Shown: positions 6,813-13,917, counted from the stretch's first letter. The stretch is DNA of 16,345 bases from Hyphomicrobium_A sp964622715 (GCA_964622715.1 CAZURR010000057.1:1-16345); one strand, 5' to 3'. Numbers and translations are program-made. The notes: generated by a model from the letters alone, not told the origin.

Positions 6813-7829
6813 ATGCGGCGCGTCCTAGGGGCAGGTGAAAGGGTGGTGATTTCTGCGCTCGCCAGCGTGTTGCTGGCGCAAGCGGCCTTGGCTGCACCTG
6901 CTGTCGATGCCTGCGCAACGCGCTCCGACATGCTCGGCTTATCCCGCATAATCGAGGTTGATGCTTCCAAGGGCCCGATGTTTGGTCCGTCGCCTCAGGG
7001 CGCTTTCGACGTTTTGAGCGACCGCGAGGTTATCCTGACCTTCGATGATGGTCCCCTGCGCCCCTACACGCCGCAAGTGCTCAAGGCACTTCATGATCAT
7101 TGTACGAAGGCGACGTTCTTCATGGTAGGGCGCATGGCGGTGGCCGATCCAGCCATGGTCAAAGAGGTCGCCAAACACGGGCACACCATCGGCGCGCATA
7201 CATGGTCACACGCCAAATTGCAGACGGTGGGTCTCAACGATGCCAAGAACGAGATCGAGCTTGGGTTCAGCGCCGTTGCCAAAGCACTCGGCAGGCCTAT
7301 CGCACCGTTCTTCCGCTTTCCTTATCTGCGCATGAGCAAGACCGCGATTGGCTACTTGCAGAGCCGTAACGTGGCGAGTTTCTACATCGACATCGATTCC
7401 CGCGACTTCGACACGCGCAATGGGGCAGTCGTACAAAGGCGCGTTCTGGCGCAGCTTGCCAAACGGGGCAAAGGGATTCTCCTTTTCCACGACATCCAAC
7501 CATCGACGGCGCAGGGGCTGAAGGGACTTCTCGACGAGCTCAAGGCACGCGGCTTCAAGGTTGTACATATGGTGCCGAAGGCGAATGCAACGACGCTTGC
7601 CGACTACGACACAATGGCTGCCCGAGAAATGAAGCGGCGCACGATTGCGACCGCAAAGCAACCATTGGTAAGGCGCTCTGTTGTTTGGCCGGTGACCGGT
7701 GGAACAAGCGCCAATGGCAAACAAGAAGCTCTGCCCTGGGAGAAGACGCCGCGTGCAACCGCAAGCGCAACGAAAACCCGGCGTAAACGGGCTAGCAATT
7801 CGTGGTATTCATGGTTCGAGAGCTGGTAA
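6813..7829 (+). CDS. exported polysaccharide deacetylase (NodB domain), first of a tandem pair
   Basis: This 338-residue protein belongs to carbohydrate esterase family 4. From the ATG at 6813 (GGAAACGAGG upstream) it begins with a signal peptide ending near ALA at residue 27. The NodB motifs are intact: TFDDGP at 76-81 (catalytic base Asp78, metal ligand Asp79), HTWSH at 129-133 (His129 and His133, metal ligands), RFPYLR, and the LLFHD stretch with catalytic His226. It should remove N-acetyl (or O-acetyl) groups from an envelope polysaccharide such as peptidoglycan or an exopolysaccharide; the substrate is not visible. The C terminus from about residue 290 is Thr/Ala/Lys/Arg-rich and ends in an aromatic run, SWYSWFESW. 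The paralogue follows 66 bp downstream. The open frame upstream of 6813 is not used by the family. Confidence 0.9.
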   Translation: MRRVLGAGERVVISALASVLLAQAALAAPAVDACATRSDMLGLSRIIEVDASKGPMFGPSPQGAFDVLSDREVILTFDDGPLRPYTPQVLKALHDHCTKATFFMVGRMAVADPAMVKEVAKHGHTIGAHTWSHAKLQTVGLNDAKNEIELGFSAVAKALGRPIAPFFRFPYLRMSKTAIGYLQSRNVASFYIDIDSRDFDTRNGAVVQRRVLAQLAKRGKGILLFHDIQPSTAQGLKGLLDELKARGFKVVHMVPKANATTLADYDTMAAREMKRRTIATAKQPLVRRSVVWPVTGGTSANGKQEALPWEKTPRATASATKTRRKRASNSWYSWFESW

Positions 7830-7895
7830 CCTTCATACAAACGGTCCCGTTGTAATGGTTCAAACTCTAAAATTTCAGCACGCCGAGGTAGTCCT

Positions 7896-9014
7896 GTGAG
7901 CCGCATTTTGTTTGTTGCAGTCGCTTGTTTCGTTGCCGCGCCCATCTCTGTCGCGTCAGCAGCCGAAAAGAGCTGCCCCAACCCGGGTGGAGCACTCGGC
8001 GTCTCGCGCATCGTTGAGATCGATACCAAGGCAGGGCCTCTGTTCGGTGACTTTTCCAAGTACGAGAGGGAGCCGCGCTTCCTAGGACCGAAAGAGGTCG
8101 TGCTGACCTTCGACGATGGTCCGATGCCGCGATACACGAAGCCCATTCTCGATGCGCTCGACGAATTCTGCACCAAGGCCACGTTCTTCTATGTCGGCCG
8201 CATGGCGATGGCATACCCGAATATGGTAAAAGAAGTGGTGGGTCGTGGTCACACGGTGGGCACGCACACTTGGTCGCATCCGCTCAATCTGCGCCATCGC
8301 GGGCTGGCGCGTGCAAAGGACCAGATCGAGCGCGGCATCGCCGCAGTGGAGCTTGCCGCCGGCAAGCCAATTGCGCCGTTCTTCCGCTTCCCAGGTTTGA
8401 GCGATTCAGGCCCGATGCTCGCGTATCTGCAGTCACGCGGGATAGCCGCCTTCACAGTCGATGTTGTCTCCAACGACAGCTATGTCCACAGTCCTTCGCG
8501 GCTCGCACAGCGCACCCTTCGGCTTGTCGAGGAAAACAACGGCGGCATCGTCCTGTTCCATGACATAAAGCGTTCCACGGCGCAGGCGCTGCCAACGATC
8601 CTCGCCCAGTTGAAGAAGCGTGGCTTCAAGGTCGTGCACCTTCGCACGAAGAACCAGGTGGCACCGATTGCTGCAATCACGGACCAGCTCAAGAAACAAC
8701 GCGATAAGAAACTGGCCTCGGACGGCGGCAAGCCCAAGCTTGTGCCGTTTTTCGATGCGATCACGCAATCAACGCTGGTGGACGACGACATAGAGCCAAC
8801 GGTGATAGAGCTCGCGCCAGAACCGCGCCAGCGCGTCAAGTCCTCAGCAGCCGCTACGGCAACGGCACCGCCCCCCTCGTCTGCATCTGAAGACAGCGCC
8901 ACCTCTGTGCGGCGGGCAAAACGTCCGCGCAGGCGCCGCCCGCGCAAGAAGAAAGTTTCGAGCAGTTCGCCCCAGCCTGTCACCACTCTAGGCAGCGCCG
9001 TGAGAGGCTACTGA
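7896..9014 (+). CDS. exported polysaccharide deacetylase (NodB domain), second of a tandem pair
   Basis: This 372-residue paralogue starts at a GTG at 7896, with CGAGGT about 7 bases upstream, and has a signal peptide (ILFVAVACFVAAPISVASAA). The NodB motifs are intact: TFDDGP at 71-76, HTWSH at 124-128, RFPGLS, and IVLFHD. By eye, about half of the aligned residues match the preceding protein across the catalytic domain, including KATFF-VGRMA and PIAPFFRFP, so the pair arose by tandem duplication. The C-terminal 100 residues differ: a Pro/Ser/Ala-rich linker and a strongly basic cluster at about 339-353 (RRAKRPRRRRPRKKK), followed by SSSSPQPV. Such a tail in an exported enzyme suggests binding to an acidic polymer, but this is inference. 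The substrate is unknown. Confidence 0.9.
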   Translation: MSRILFVAVACFVAAPISVASAAEKSCPNPGGALGVSRIVEIDTKAGPLFGDFSKYEREPRFLGPKEVVLTFDDGPMPRYTKPILDALDEFCTKATFFYVGRMAMAYPNMVKEVVGRGHTVGTHTWSHPLNLRHRGLARAKDQIERGIAAVELAAGKPIAPFFRFPGLSDSGPMLAYLQSRGIAAFTVDVVSNDSYVHSPSRLAQRTLRLVEENNGGIVLFHDIKRSTAQALPTILAQLKKRGFKVVHLRTKNQVAPIAAITDQLKKQRDKKLASDGGKPKLVPFFDAITQSTLVDDDIEPTVIELAPEPRQRVKSSAAATATAPPPSSASEDSATSVRRAKRPRRRRPRKKKVSSSSPQPVTTLGSAVRGY

Positions 9015-9062
9015 CCAAGGTCTCGCTGTGCGGTTGGCATAAAGAAGTGCCCCGGTCCGCCA

Positions 9063-9093
9063 CTTGCCTGAGGCCGGCTTTTTACTATTATTT
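9063..9093 (+). promoter_or_regulatory. candidate heat-shock (sigma-32 type) promoter for the Hsp20 gene
   Basis: CTTGCC at 9063-9068 matches the -35 element of alphaproteobacterial heat-shock promoters (CTTG core), and ATTATTT at 9087-9093, 18 bases later, agrees at six of seven positions with the C-Y-T-A-T-N-T form of the -10 element as I remember it. Transcription would begin near 9100 and give a leader of about 145 bases, which is what the structured leader downstream needs. I recall the consensus from general knowledge and did not score it. Confidence 0.4.
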
Positions 9094-9125
9094 CAATGAA
9101 ATATTGCACCGCAAGATAGGCCGCA

Positions 9126-9245
9126 CCGGCACGCGTCGCGCCGGCGTATTGTTACACGATACGACGGATCCCACACACGGGCGTAACGGTGTAGTGTTTG
9201 CTTTGTCTTACCCATCTTCGGCCCCCGAGTTGTAAGGAAAACCCC
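9126..9245 (+). promoter_or_regulatory. candidate ROSE-like RNA thermometer in the hsp20 leader
   Basis: The leader can fold into three consecutive stems. Stem 1 is CCGGC (9126-9130) with GCCGG (9140-9144). Stem 2 is GTTACAC (9151-9157) with GTGTAGT (9189-9195) plus inner TACG (9160-9163) with CGTA (9182-9185). In stem 3 the ribosome binding site AAGGAAA (9234-9240) can pair with TTTGCTTT (9197-9204), leaving one bulged G, or with TTTGTCTTAC (9202-9211) in 9 of 10 positions; the loop holds a TCGG/CCGA hairpin (9218-9228). A UUGCU element facing the Shine-Dalgarno sequence with an unpaired G is the hallmark of ROSE elements, which keep small heat-shock genes of rhizobia untranslated at low temperature. 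Pairings were found by hand, without energies. Confidence 0.55.
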
Positions 9246-9737
9246 ATGAGTGAAATTGAGGTCTCGAAGTCAAAGCGTGAGCCAGCCGCCGGTCCTAAGG
9301 ATATCTTCTCGGCCATGCGGGACGAGATGAACCGGGTGCTTGAGCGCTTCGAGGGTGGAAAGTCGTTTTGGTCGACGCCGGTTTCACGCTGGGTCAGCGG
9401 CACGATGGTGCCAGAGCTTGACGTGCGTGAGAACGATACGGCGATCATCGTTGAGGCCGAACTACCTGGCGTCGACGAGAAGGATATCTCCGTAACGGTT
9501 GCCAACGGCTACCTGACGATCAAAGGCGAAAAGCGTAGCGAAAGTGAGCAGAGCGAAGAGAGCTACTATGTGGCCGAACGCAGCTTCGGTTCATTCCAGC
9601 GCTCGCTACGGCTGCCCGACACCGTCGACGAAAGCAAGATTGACGCGAGCTTCAACAACGGCGTTTTGAAACTGACTGCACCCAAGCGAGCTGACGTCCA
9701 GAAGTCGGAGCGGAAAATACCTATCGGCAAGAGCTGA
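9246..9737 (+). CDS. small heat-shock protein, Hsp20 family
   Basis: This 163-residue ATP-independent chaperone binds unfolding proteins in the cytoplasm and keeps them soluble. It has a variable N-terminal arm (1-54), an alpha-crystallin domain (about 55-147; VPELDVRENDTAIIVEAELP at the start, and NNGVLKLTAPK, the conserved G-V-L motif, at the end) and the C-terminal I-x-I anchor (IPI at 158-160) that links dimers into oligomers. The ATG at 9246 follows TAAGGAAA; the frame is open to 9198, but those codons lie inside the structured leader. It stands alone, with its own promoter candidate and a strong terminator behind it. Regulation is likely by heat at both transcription and translation. 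The residues between SESEQSEES and YYVAERS form the usual loop before the dimerising strand. Confidence 0.95.
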   Translation: MSEIEVSKSKREPAAGPKDIFSAMRDEMNRVLERFEGGKSFWSTPVSRWVSGTMVPELDVRENDTAIIVEAELPGVDEKDISVTVANGYLTIKGEKRSESEQSEESYYVAERSFGSFQRSLRLPDTVDESKIDASFNNGVLKLTAPKRADVQKSERKIPIGKS

Positions 9738-9754
9738 CCGCTTTCTTGAATTGA

Positions 9755-9797
9755 GCAGCGCAGTCCCTGTGCCCACAGAACTGCGCTGCCCCCTTTT
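9755..9797 (+). terminator. Rho-independent terminator after hsp20
   Basis: GCAGCGCAGT (9755-9764) pairs perfectly with ACTGCGCTGC (9780-9789) over 10 bp. Inside, CTGTG (9767-9771) pairs with CACAG (9774-9778) around a 2-base loop, with a small internal mismatch between the two stems. CCCCC and TTTT (9794-9797) follow. The stem is strong and begins 17 bases after the stop codon. The T-run is short, so some read-through into the next gene is possible. Confidence 0.75.
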
Positions 9798-9821
9798 CGG
9801 ACACGAGAGCAAGACATACCC

Positions 9822-10190
9822 ATGGCGTTGAAGCGCATCCGTTTGGAGCTCGCACGCGACCACGACTTCCCCGATGGCAGCCGAGAGCGCGGCTACGATC
9901 TCATCGCCCCGATCGACGACAGCGATCACCTTGTCGCCGAGGAGTGGCGCAAGGAGCACGCTAAATGCCGCGTCCGGCGCTTCTGGGCGGGCGAGGAAGA
10001 GCTAGGTCATCTGGTGCACAAGCGCGGCGGCACCTGGGCGTTCGATTACGATCCCAATGCCGAGGAAGACGACGAACCCGGCTTCCGCTTCGATAAGCAC
10101 AGGTTTGCGCCGGGCGAGTACGTCTCATTGAAAGAGCATGACGGCGTCATGCGAACGTTCCGCATCGTGTCCGTCGTTGAGATGGATTGA
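9822..10190 (+). CDS. conserved hypothetical small protein
   Basis: This 122-residue acidic cytoplasmic protein (MALKRIRLELARDHDFPDGS at the start) looks like a family I have seen as an uncharacterised protein in Rhizobiales, but I cannot name it. It contains recurring charged and aromatic stretches such as RRFWAGEEELGHLVHK, WAFDYDP and EPGFRFDKHRFAPGEYVSL, and ends with MRTFRIVSVVEMD, a pattern that suggests a compact beta-rich fold. There is no signal peptide, membrane segment or cysteine pair (a single Cys near residue 49). The start codon has only a weak ribosome binding site (CGAGAG, rather far upstream). It lies 32 bases after the hsp20 terminator's stem and 86 bp before the likely start of the dehydrogenase gene. 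Confidence 0.75.
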   Translation: MALKRIRLELARDHDFPDGSRERGYDLIAPIDDSDHLVAEEWRKEHAKCRVRRFWAGEEELGHLVHKRGGTWAFDYDPNAEEDDEPGFRFDKHRFAPGEYVSLKEHDGVMRTFRIVSVVEMD

Positions 10191-10276
10191 TCGAGACATT
10201 GGGCGAAGCGAAATCCACATCGCGCACATCATCGGCGAAGCGCAAGAAGACGAGTGCGCCCAAACTGCCATCGCGC

Positions 10277-11266
10277 ATGCTCGCCATGGCGCTCGATCAC
10301 GCCGGTGCACCGCTCGAATGCGTAAAGCGCGCGGTCCGCATGCCAAAGCGCGGACACATCCTTATCCGCGTTGGCGCGTGCGCCATCTGCCGCACTGATC
10401 TCCATGTCATTGACGGGGATCTTCCCGATCCCAAACCCCACATCATTCCTGGTCACGAGATCATTGGACGCGTCGCGGCTGTCGGTCCCGGCGTAAGTGT
10501 TTTCAAGATCGGTGACCGCGTCGGCGTGCCGTGGCTTGGCGCGACCTGCGGGCGCTGCCGATATTGCCGCGAAGGACACGAAAATCTCTGCGATCACCCG
10601 GGATTCACGGGCTACACTATCGATGGTGGCTACGCCCAGTACGAGATGGCCGATGCAGAATATGCCTTCGCGATCCCGCCTCTTTACTCCGATGCGGAAG
10701 CAGCACCCTTGATGTGTGCCGGGCTGATCGGCTACCGGGCCTGGAAACTCGTGCGCGACGCCCGCCGGCTGGGCATCTACGGGTTCGGGGCAGCCGCGCA
10801 CATCGTGGCACAGCTCGCCACCTTCCACGGCCAAGAGTTTTGCGCCTTCACGCGTAAAGGCGATAAGGCGGCCCAGAAGTTCGCGCGCGGCCTGGGTGCG
10901 GTGTGGGCGGGTGCATCCGAGAACATGCCGCCGAAGCTGCTTGATGGTGCAATTATCTTTGCCCCCGTTGGATCTCTCGTGCCGCTTGCTCTTAAGGCAC
11001 TCGCGAAGGGGGGCACGCTCGTGCTTGGCGGCATCCACATGACGGAAATCCCTGCGATGTCCTATGACCTGTTGTGGGGCGAACGCGTGGTGCGCTCTGT
11101 TGCCAACCTCACGCGCCAGGATGCCATCGAGTTTCTGGAAATCGCGCCGCGCGTGCCGATCCGCCCGCATGTGACGACGTTCGACCTCAAAGATGCCAAC
11201 AAGGCAGTTGATCGGCTGCGCGCCGGCAAGCTCACAGGAGCCGCAGTGCTTATTCCGCCAAGCTGA
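10277..11266 (+). CDS. zinc-dependent alcohol dehydrogenase (medium-chain family)
   Basis: This 329-residue enzyme should oxidise an alcohol or reduce an aldehyde with NAD(P). Visible residues are the catalytic zinc ligands Cys38 (in CAICRTDLH) and His60 with Glu61 (PGHEIIG), a Cys in APLMCAGLIGY as third ligand, and the structural zinc site Cys91, Cys94, Cys97 and Cys105 (CGRCRYCREGHENLC). The nucleotide-binding loop is GIYGFGAAAHI. The whole fits the zinc-binding alcohol dehydrogenase group of about 330 residues (TIGR02822-like). The open frame begins at a TTG at 10187 that overlaps the previous stop, but those 30 residues are Ser/Lys/Arg-rich and not part of the family, so I prefer the ATG at 10277, although neither start has a good ribosome binding site. 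Its 3' end overlaps the next gene by 17 bp, tail to tail. Confidence 0.9.
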   Translation: MLAMALDHAGAPLECVKRAVRMPKRGHILIRVGACAICRTDLHVIDGDLPDPKPHIIPGHEIIGRVAAVGPGVSVFKIGDRVGVPWLGATCGRCRYCREGHENLCDHPGFTGYTIDGGYAQYEMADAEYAFAIPPLYSDAEAAPLMCAGLIGYRAWKLVRDARRLGIYGFGAAAHIVAQLATFHGQEFCAFTRKGDKAAQKFARGLGAVWAGASENMPPKLLDGAIIFAPVGSLVPLALKALAKGGTLVLGGIHMTEIPAMSYDLLWGERVVRSVANLTRQDAIEFLEIAPRVPIRPHVTTFDLKDANKAVDRLRAGKLTGAAVLIPPS

Positions 11267-12842
11267 TGCGTGCGGCCCGCAACGCCGCTTGCGCGTTGTT
11301 AAGGCTCTGTTCACGCGCACCACTCGCGTCGACGCGTTGCCAGGAAATCTCGCCGGTATTGTAGTCGAGCTGCTGAGCGACCACGCTGCGATCGGCATCG
11401 GAAGCATCACCCTGGCGCGCCTCGACCCGTTGCATCATGGTCTCGCTGGGCGCCTCAAGCCAGAGCCCTTCGAACCGAACCCTTAGCTCATGCGCAACAG
11501 CTTCGATGGCAGCGCGCTCATCTGGCTTGGCGAAAACCGCGTCGACCACGGCGCCATGCCCCGCCAAAAGCGCACGCCGCGCCTTATCAAGCAGAACGGC
11601 GTAGACGCGCTCGGTGACGTCGGCCCGGTAGTGCTCGGCACTGAGACGCTCAGTCTCTGCCACGCCAAACAGTCGCTTGCGCTCCACGTCACTGCGCAGG
11701 TGCAGCGCTCCTGGAGCAGCACCCACGCGGTGCGCAAGGCCGCCCGCTATTGTCGACTTGCCGGTGCCCGAGAGCCCACCTACCGCAATGAGGACGGGCG
11801 AAGGCGGCGCAAGATAGTTGGCGGCGAGCCGAGTGAGTTGGCGCGCACTCTCCTCCTCCGCTCTGCGCACCGTGCCCTGCAGCTGGGCGATCCACTCCAA
11901 GGCAACAATGGCCCGCACCCCAGCGCGACAGGCGAGAAAAAGCGGCAAGCAGGCAAGCCCCTCCAGCTCGCCGCCTACAGGCGCGATGCCGCAATAAGCG
12001 TTGAGCACAATGTTGGCCGCACGGCGGTCACCGCGATTGTGGAGATCCATGAGTAGGAATGCGAGATCGTAGAGCACGTCGATCGTGGCGAGCTCCTCAT
12101 CGAACTCCAGCGCATCAAACGGCACTGGCGCGCCGTCGATAAGCACGATGTTGCCAAGATGAAGGTCTCCATGACAGCGACGCAGGCAGCCAGCTCTGGA
12201 ACGCGCGTTCAGGAGCGGCGAAAAGCGTGCTAAGCCACTTCTCACGCGATCAACGAAAAGGAGCACCGTCTCGCTATCCAACAGCTCGTGCGCGGTCCCT
12301 AATTTCTCCGTCAACTGGCGCGTGACCACACCTATATCTTGCGCCCCTTCGATATCTGTTGTGATGGCGGCCGTACGGTGAAAGCGTGCCGCCACTTCGG
12401 CAATCGCCTTGCAAAGCGCGTCTGGCAGCGGCCCCTTTTGCGCCTGATTGGCAAGCACCGCTTCTTGCCTAAAGCGGCGCATGTGGACGGCCCATTCGAC
12501 GGCCTGCCCCTGCCCCCCGAGTGCAAGAGCGCCACTCGTATCTCGCGTGATGGGCACGAGGCCAAGGTAGATGGCCGGGGCGTGCGGCTGGTTGATCTCG
12601 ACCTCGCGCGATGTCGCCCGGTGGCGCTGCTCCAAGGTCGAGAAGTCCAGAAAGGGCAGTCGGACGTGCTTCTTGACTTTGTAGGCCTCAGCTCCAGCCA
12701 AGAACACGCGTGCACAATGGGTCTCGATCACATCGACGCGTGCGGGCACCTCGGGGTAGGTCGCAGGGTTGCTCAGCAGCGCGGTGACCTCATCCTCGCT
12801 GGCGACGAGCGGGGCGGAAGGGGTCAGCATGCGCGCATCCAT
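11250..12842 (-). CDS. two-domain protein: aminoglycoside-phosphotransferase-like domain plus P-loop kinase/ATPase domain
   Basis: This protein is about 530 residues long. Its N-terminal half carries phosphotransferase (APH) motifs: HGDLHLGN at 224-231 (catalytic Asp226, Asn231) and then FDALEFDEELATIDVLYDLA with the metal-binding Asp. Its C-terminal half is a P-loop domain with GGLSGTGKST at 355-364 (Lys362) and a zeta-toxin/kinase-like layout (RSDVERKRLFG, then VVDAVF). Such fused proteins are common in proteobacteria and annotated as bifunctional aminoglycoside phosphotransferase/ATP-binding protein; their real substrate is unknown, and I do not infer antibiotic resistance. Possible starts are a GTG at 12863 and ATGs at 12842 and 12830; none has a clear ribosome binding site. 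It lies 87 bp downstream of the helix-hairpin-helix gene and overlaps the dehydrogenase gene by 17 bp at the 3' ends. Confidence 0.9.
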   Translation of the reverse strand: MDARMLTPSAPLVASEDEVTALLSNPATYPEVPARVDVIETHCARVFLAGAEAYKVKKHVRLPFLDFSTLEQRHRATSREVEINQPHAPAIYLGLVPITRDTSGALALGGQGQAVEWAVHMRRFRQEAVLANQAQKGPLPDALCKAIAEVAARFHRTAAITTDIEGAQDIGVVTRQLTEKLGTAHELLDSETVLLFVDRVRSGLARFSPLLNARSRAGCLRRCHGDLHLGNIVLIDGAPVPFDALEFDEELATIDVLYDLAFLLMDLHNRGDRRAANIVLNAYCGIAPVGGELEGLACLPLFLACRAGVRAIVALEWIAQLQGTVRRAEEESARQLTRLAANYLAPPSPVLIAVGGLSGTGKSTIAGGLAHRVGAAPGALHLRSDVERKRLFGVAETERLSAEHYRADVTERVYAVLLDKARRALLAGHGAVVDAVFAKPDERAAIEAVAHELRVRFEGLWLEAPSETMMQRVEARQGDASDADRSVVAQQLDYNTGEISWQRVDASGAREQSLNNAQAALRAARISLAE

Positions 12843-12929
12843 CTGCTTCGGGGCCAGGGACACTGCGCCCGCAATGATTCAGCATGCGTCAACAGTGCGA
12901 AAGAATGGTTCGACGCAGATGTTGCCGCC

Positions 12930-13769
12930 TTACGCGTCGCTGCGATCGTTGCGCCGCGAGAACTCCGTCTGCCCACCGGTGGCAAGGATACGCGCTTGCT
13001 CGATCCAGTTCTCGCGCTCGATGCGGCCCTTGAAGTCGAGAATCTGGCTGACGCGCTCGATGTCTGCACCGGTCCAATTGGCGACCTGCTCGTAGCTCGT
13101 AACACCCAAGGATGTGAGCTTCTTCTCGATCAAAACGCCAATGCCGCGGATGCGCTTTAGGTCATCGGCGGCGCCAAATGGACGCGACGCCTCTGGACCA
13201 CGCAAGGCTTCAGAGCGCACGGAGCGCAGATGGGACATGTCGCGCGCAGGCGGCGCCCTATCCTGTGCCGGCTTGAGCTCAGCTTCTGTGACCTGCGCGG
13301 GTGCGGGTTCAGGAGCTGGATCGAGAACCGGTGCCGAAGCAGCAGGTTGGGGCGCCGGCATTGGCTCTGGAACGGTCGGCGCTAGGACCGGTTCAGGCTC
13401 CGGTTCTGATGGCTCCACCTTTTGCACCATGGGCGGGAAGACCAGTTTTCGCTCTTCCTTGGGCGCTGGCGGCGCGGCGGGCTCGGCCGGTGTCAGCGCC
13501 GACGCGGACGCGGGCGCCGGGGCGGATGCGGCGACCGACGCCCCGCCCGCCAAGGCGCTACCGAAGCGCTCAGATCCGGAATCGGCTTGCTCCCGAGGCG
13601 TCACCTCGATTTTGGGCTCCGTCGCAGCTGGCTTGTCAGCAACCGGCGTAGCGACCGCGCTCGCTGACTTGCGGTAGTAGAATTTTCGCTTGAGACTGCA
13701 GGCTATAACCGCACCAAGGAAAAAAGCCGCCACCAATAAGAATACCGCCTGCCACTGCAATTCCGTCAT
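12930..13769 (-). CDS. membrane-anchored helix-hairpin-helix protein (COG3743-like)
   Basis: This 279-residue protein has one N-terminal membrane segment (about residues 8-26, VFLLVAAFFLGAVIACSL) followed by basic residues (KRKFYYRK), which puts the rest in the cytoplasm. Residues 40-175 are Pro/Ala/Glu-rich and of low complexity. Residues 200-262 form a helix-hairpin-helix domain (DDLKRIRGIGVLIEKKLTSL, then GVTSYEQVANWTGADIERV), the type found in COG3743 proteins annotated as predicted flap-endonuclease-like 5' DNA nuclease and fused to some alphaproteobacterial NuoE proteins. No nuclease residues are visible, so it probably only binds DNA or protein. The ATG at 13769 has GGGGAG upstream. 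It lies downstream of two tiny ORFs and cfa on the same strand. Confidence 0.85.
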   Translation of the reverse strand: MTELQWQAVFLLVAAFFLGAVIACSLKRKFYYRKSASAVATPVADKPAATEPKIEVTPREQADSGSERFGSALAGGASVAASAPAPASASALTPAEPAAPPAPKEERKLVFPPMVQKVEPSEPEPEPVLAPTVPEPMPAPQPAASAPVLDPAPEPAPAQVTEAELKPAQDRAPPARDMSHLRSVRSEALRGPEASRPFGAADDLKRIRGIGVLIEKKLTSLGVTSYEQVANWTGADIERVSQILDFKGRIERENWIEQARILATGGQTEFSRRNDRSDA

Positions 13770-13818
13770 GCTTCAAACTCCCCAGCCCACTCACTGCCAC
13801 CGTGCAATACGATTTGCG

Positions 13819-13917
13819 TTAATCCCTGACTCTGGCACAGGCAATCCACGCCACGATGAACCCGCCCGCGAAAGCTCCGAGCAAGGACCACTCCAGATTG
13901 ACAATCACGTAATCCAT
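13819..13917 (-). CDS. candidate 32-residue single-pass membrane microprotein
   Basis: An ATG at 13917 with GGAG about 8 bases upstream opens 32 codons and a TAA. The product begins MDYVIVNLEWSLLGAFAGGF and continues IVAWIACARVRD. It is a short acidic/neutral N terminus, one hydrophobic segment of about 20 residues containing a small-residue patch (GAFAGG), and a basic tail, which predicts an inner-membrane helix with the C terminus in the cytoplasm. It sits between cfa and the helix-hairpin-helix gene, 49 bp upstream of the latter, which itself begins with a similar single membrane helix. Start, ribosome binding site and hydrophobicity agree, but a 33-codon frame can arise by chance. Confidence 0.45.
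   Translation of the reverse strand: MDYVIVNLEWSLLGAFAGGFIVAWIACARVRD

Noticed and set aside
9015..9085. A terminator after the second deacetylase gene
   Set aside because: AAGTG/CACTT at 9046-9065 can pair, and a TTTTT follows at 9079-9083, but the T-run is not directly after that stem and overlaps the promoter candidate of hsp20. The evidence is too weak.
10187..10276. An N-terminal extension of the alcohol dehydrogenase from a TTG start
   Set aside because: The extension is Ser/Lys/Arg-rich, does not belong to the family, and starts at a rare codon inside the previous gene's last codons.
10229..11410. A 393-codon open frame on the minus strand opposite the alcohol dehydrogenase gene
   Set aside because: It lies antisense to a gene with all zinc ligands and family motifs in place, it shows no recognisable domain, and its composition (many His, Arg and Cys) is typical of antisense frames in GC-rich genes.
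11250..12842. Antibiotic resistance by aminoglycoside phosphorylation
   Set aside because: The APH fold is shared by many kinases of small molecules, and this fused family is chromosomal and widespread; nothing here indicates resistance.
12339..13160. A 273-codon plus-strand open frame across the kinase-like and HhH genes
   Set aside because: It runs antisense to two real genes and the gap between them, with no family match and no ribosome binding site.
13114..13677. Gly/Ala/Ser-rich plus-strand open frames opposite the HhH gene
   Set aside because: They are antisense readings of the Pro/Ala/Glu-rich linker; the low complexity explains why several frames stay open.
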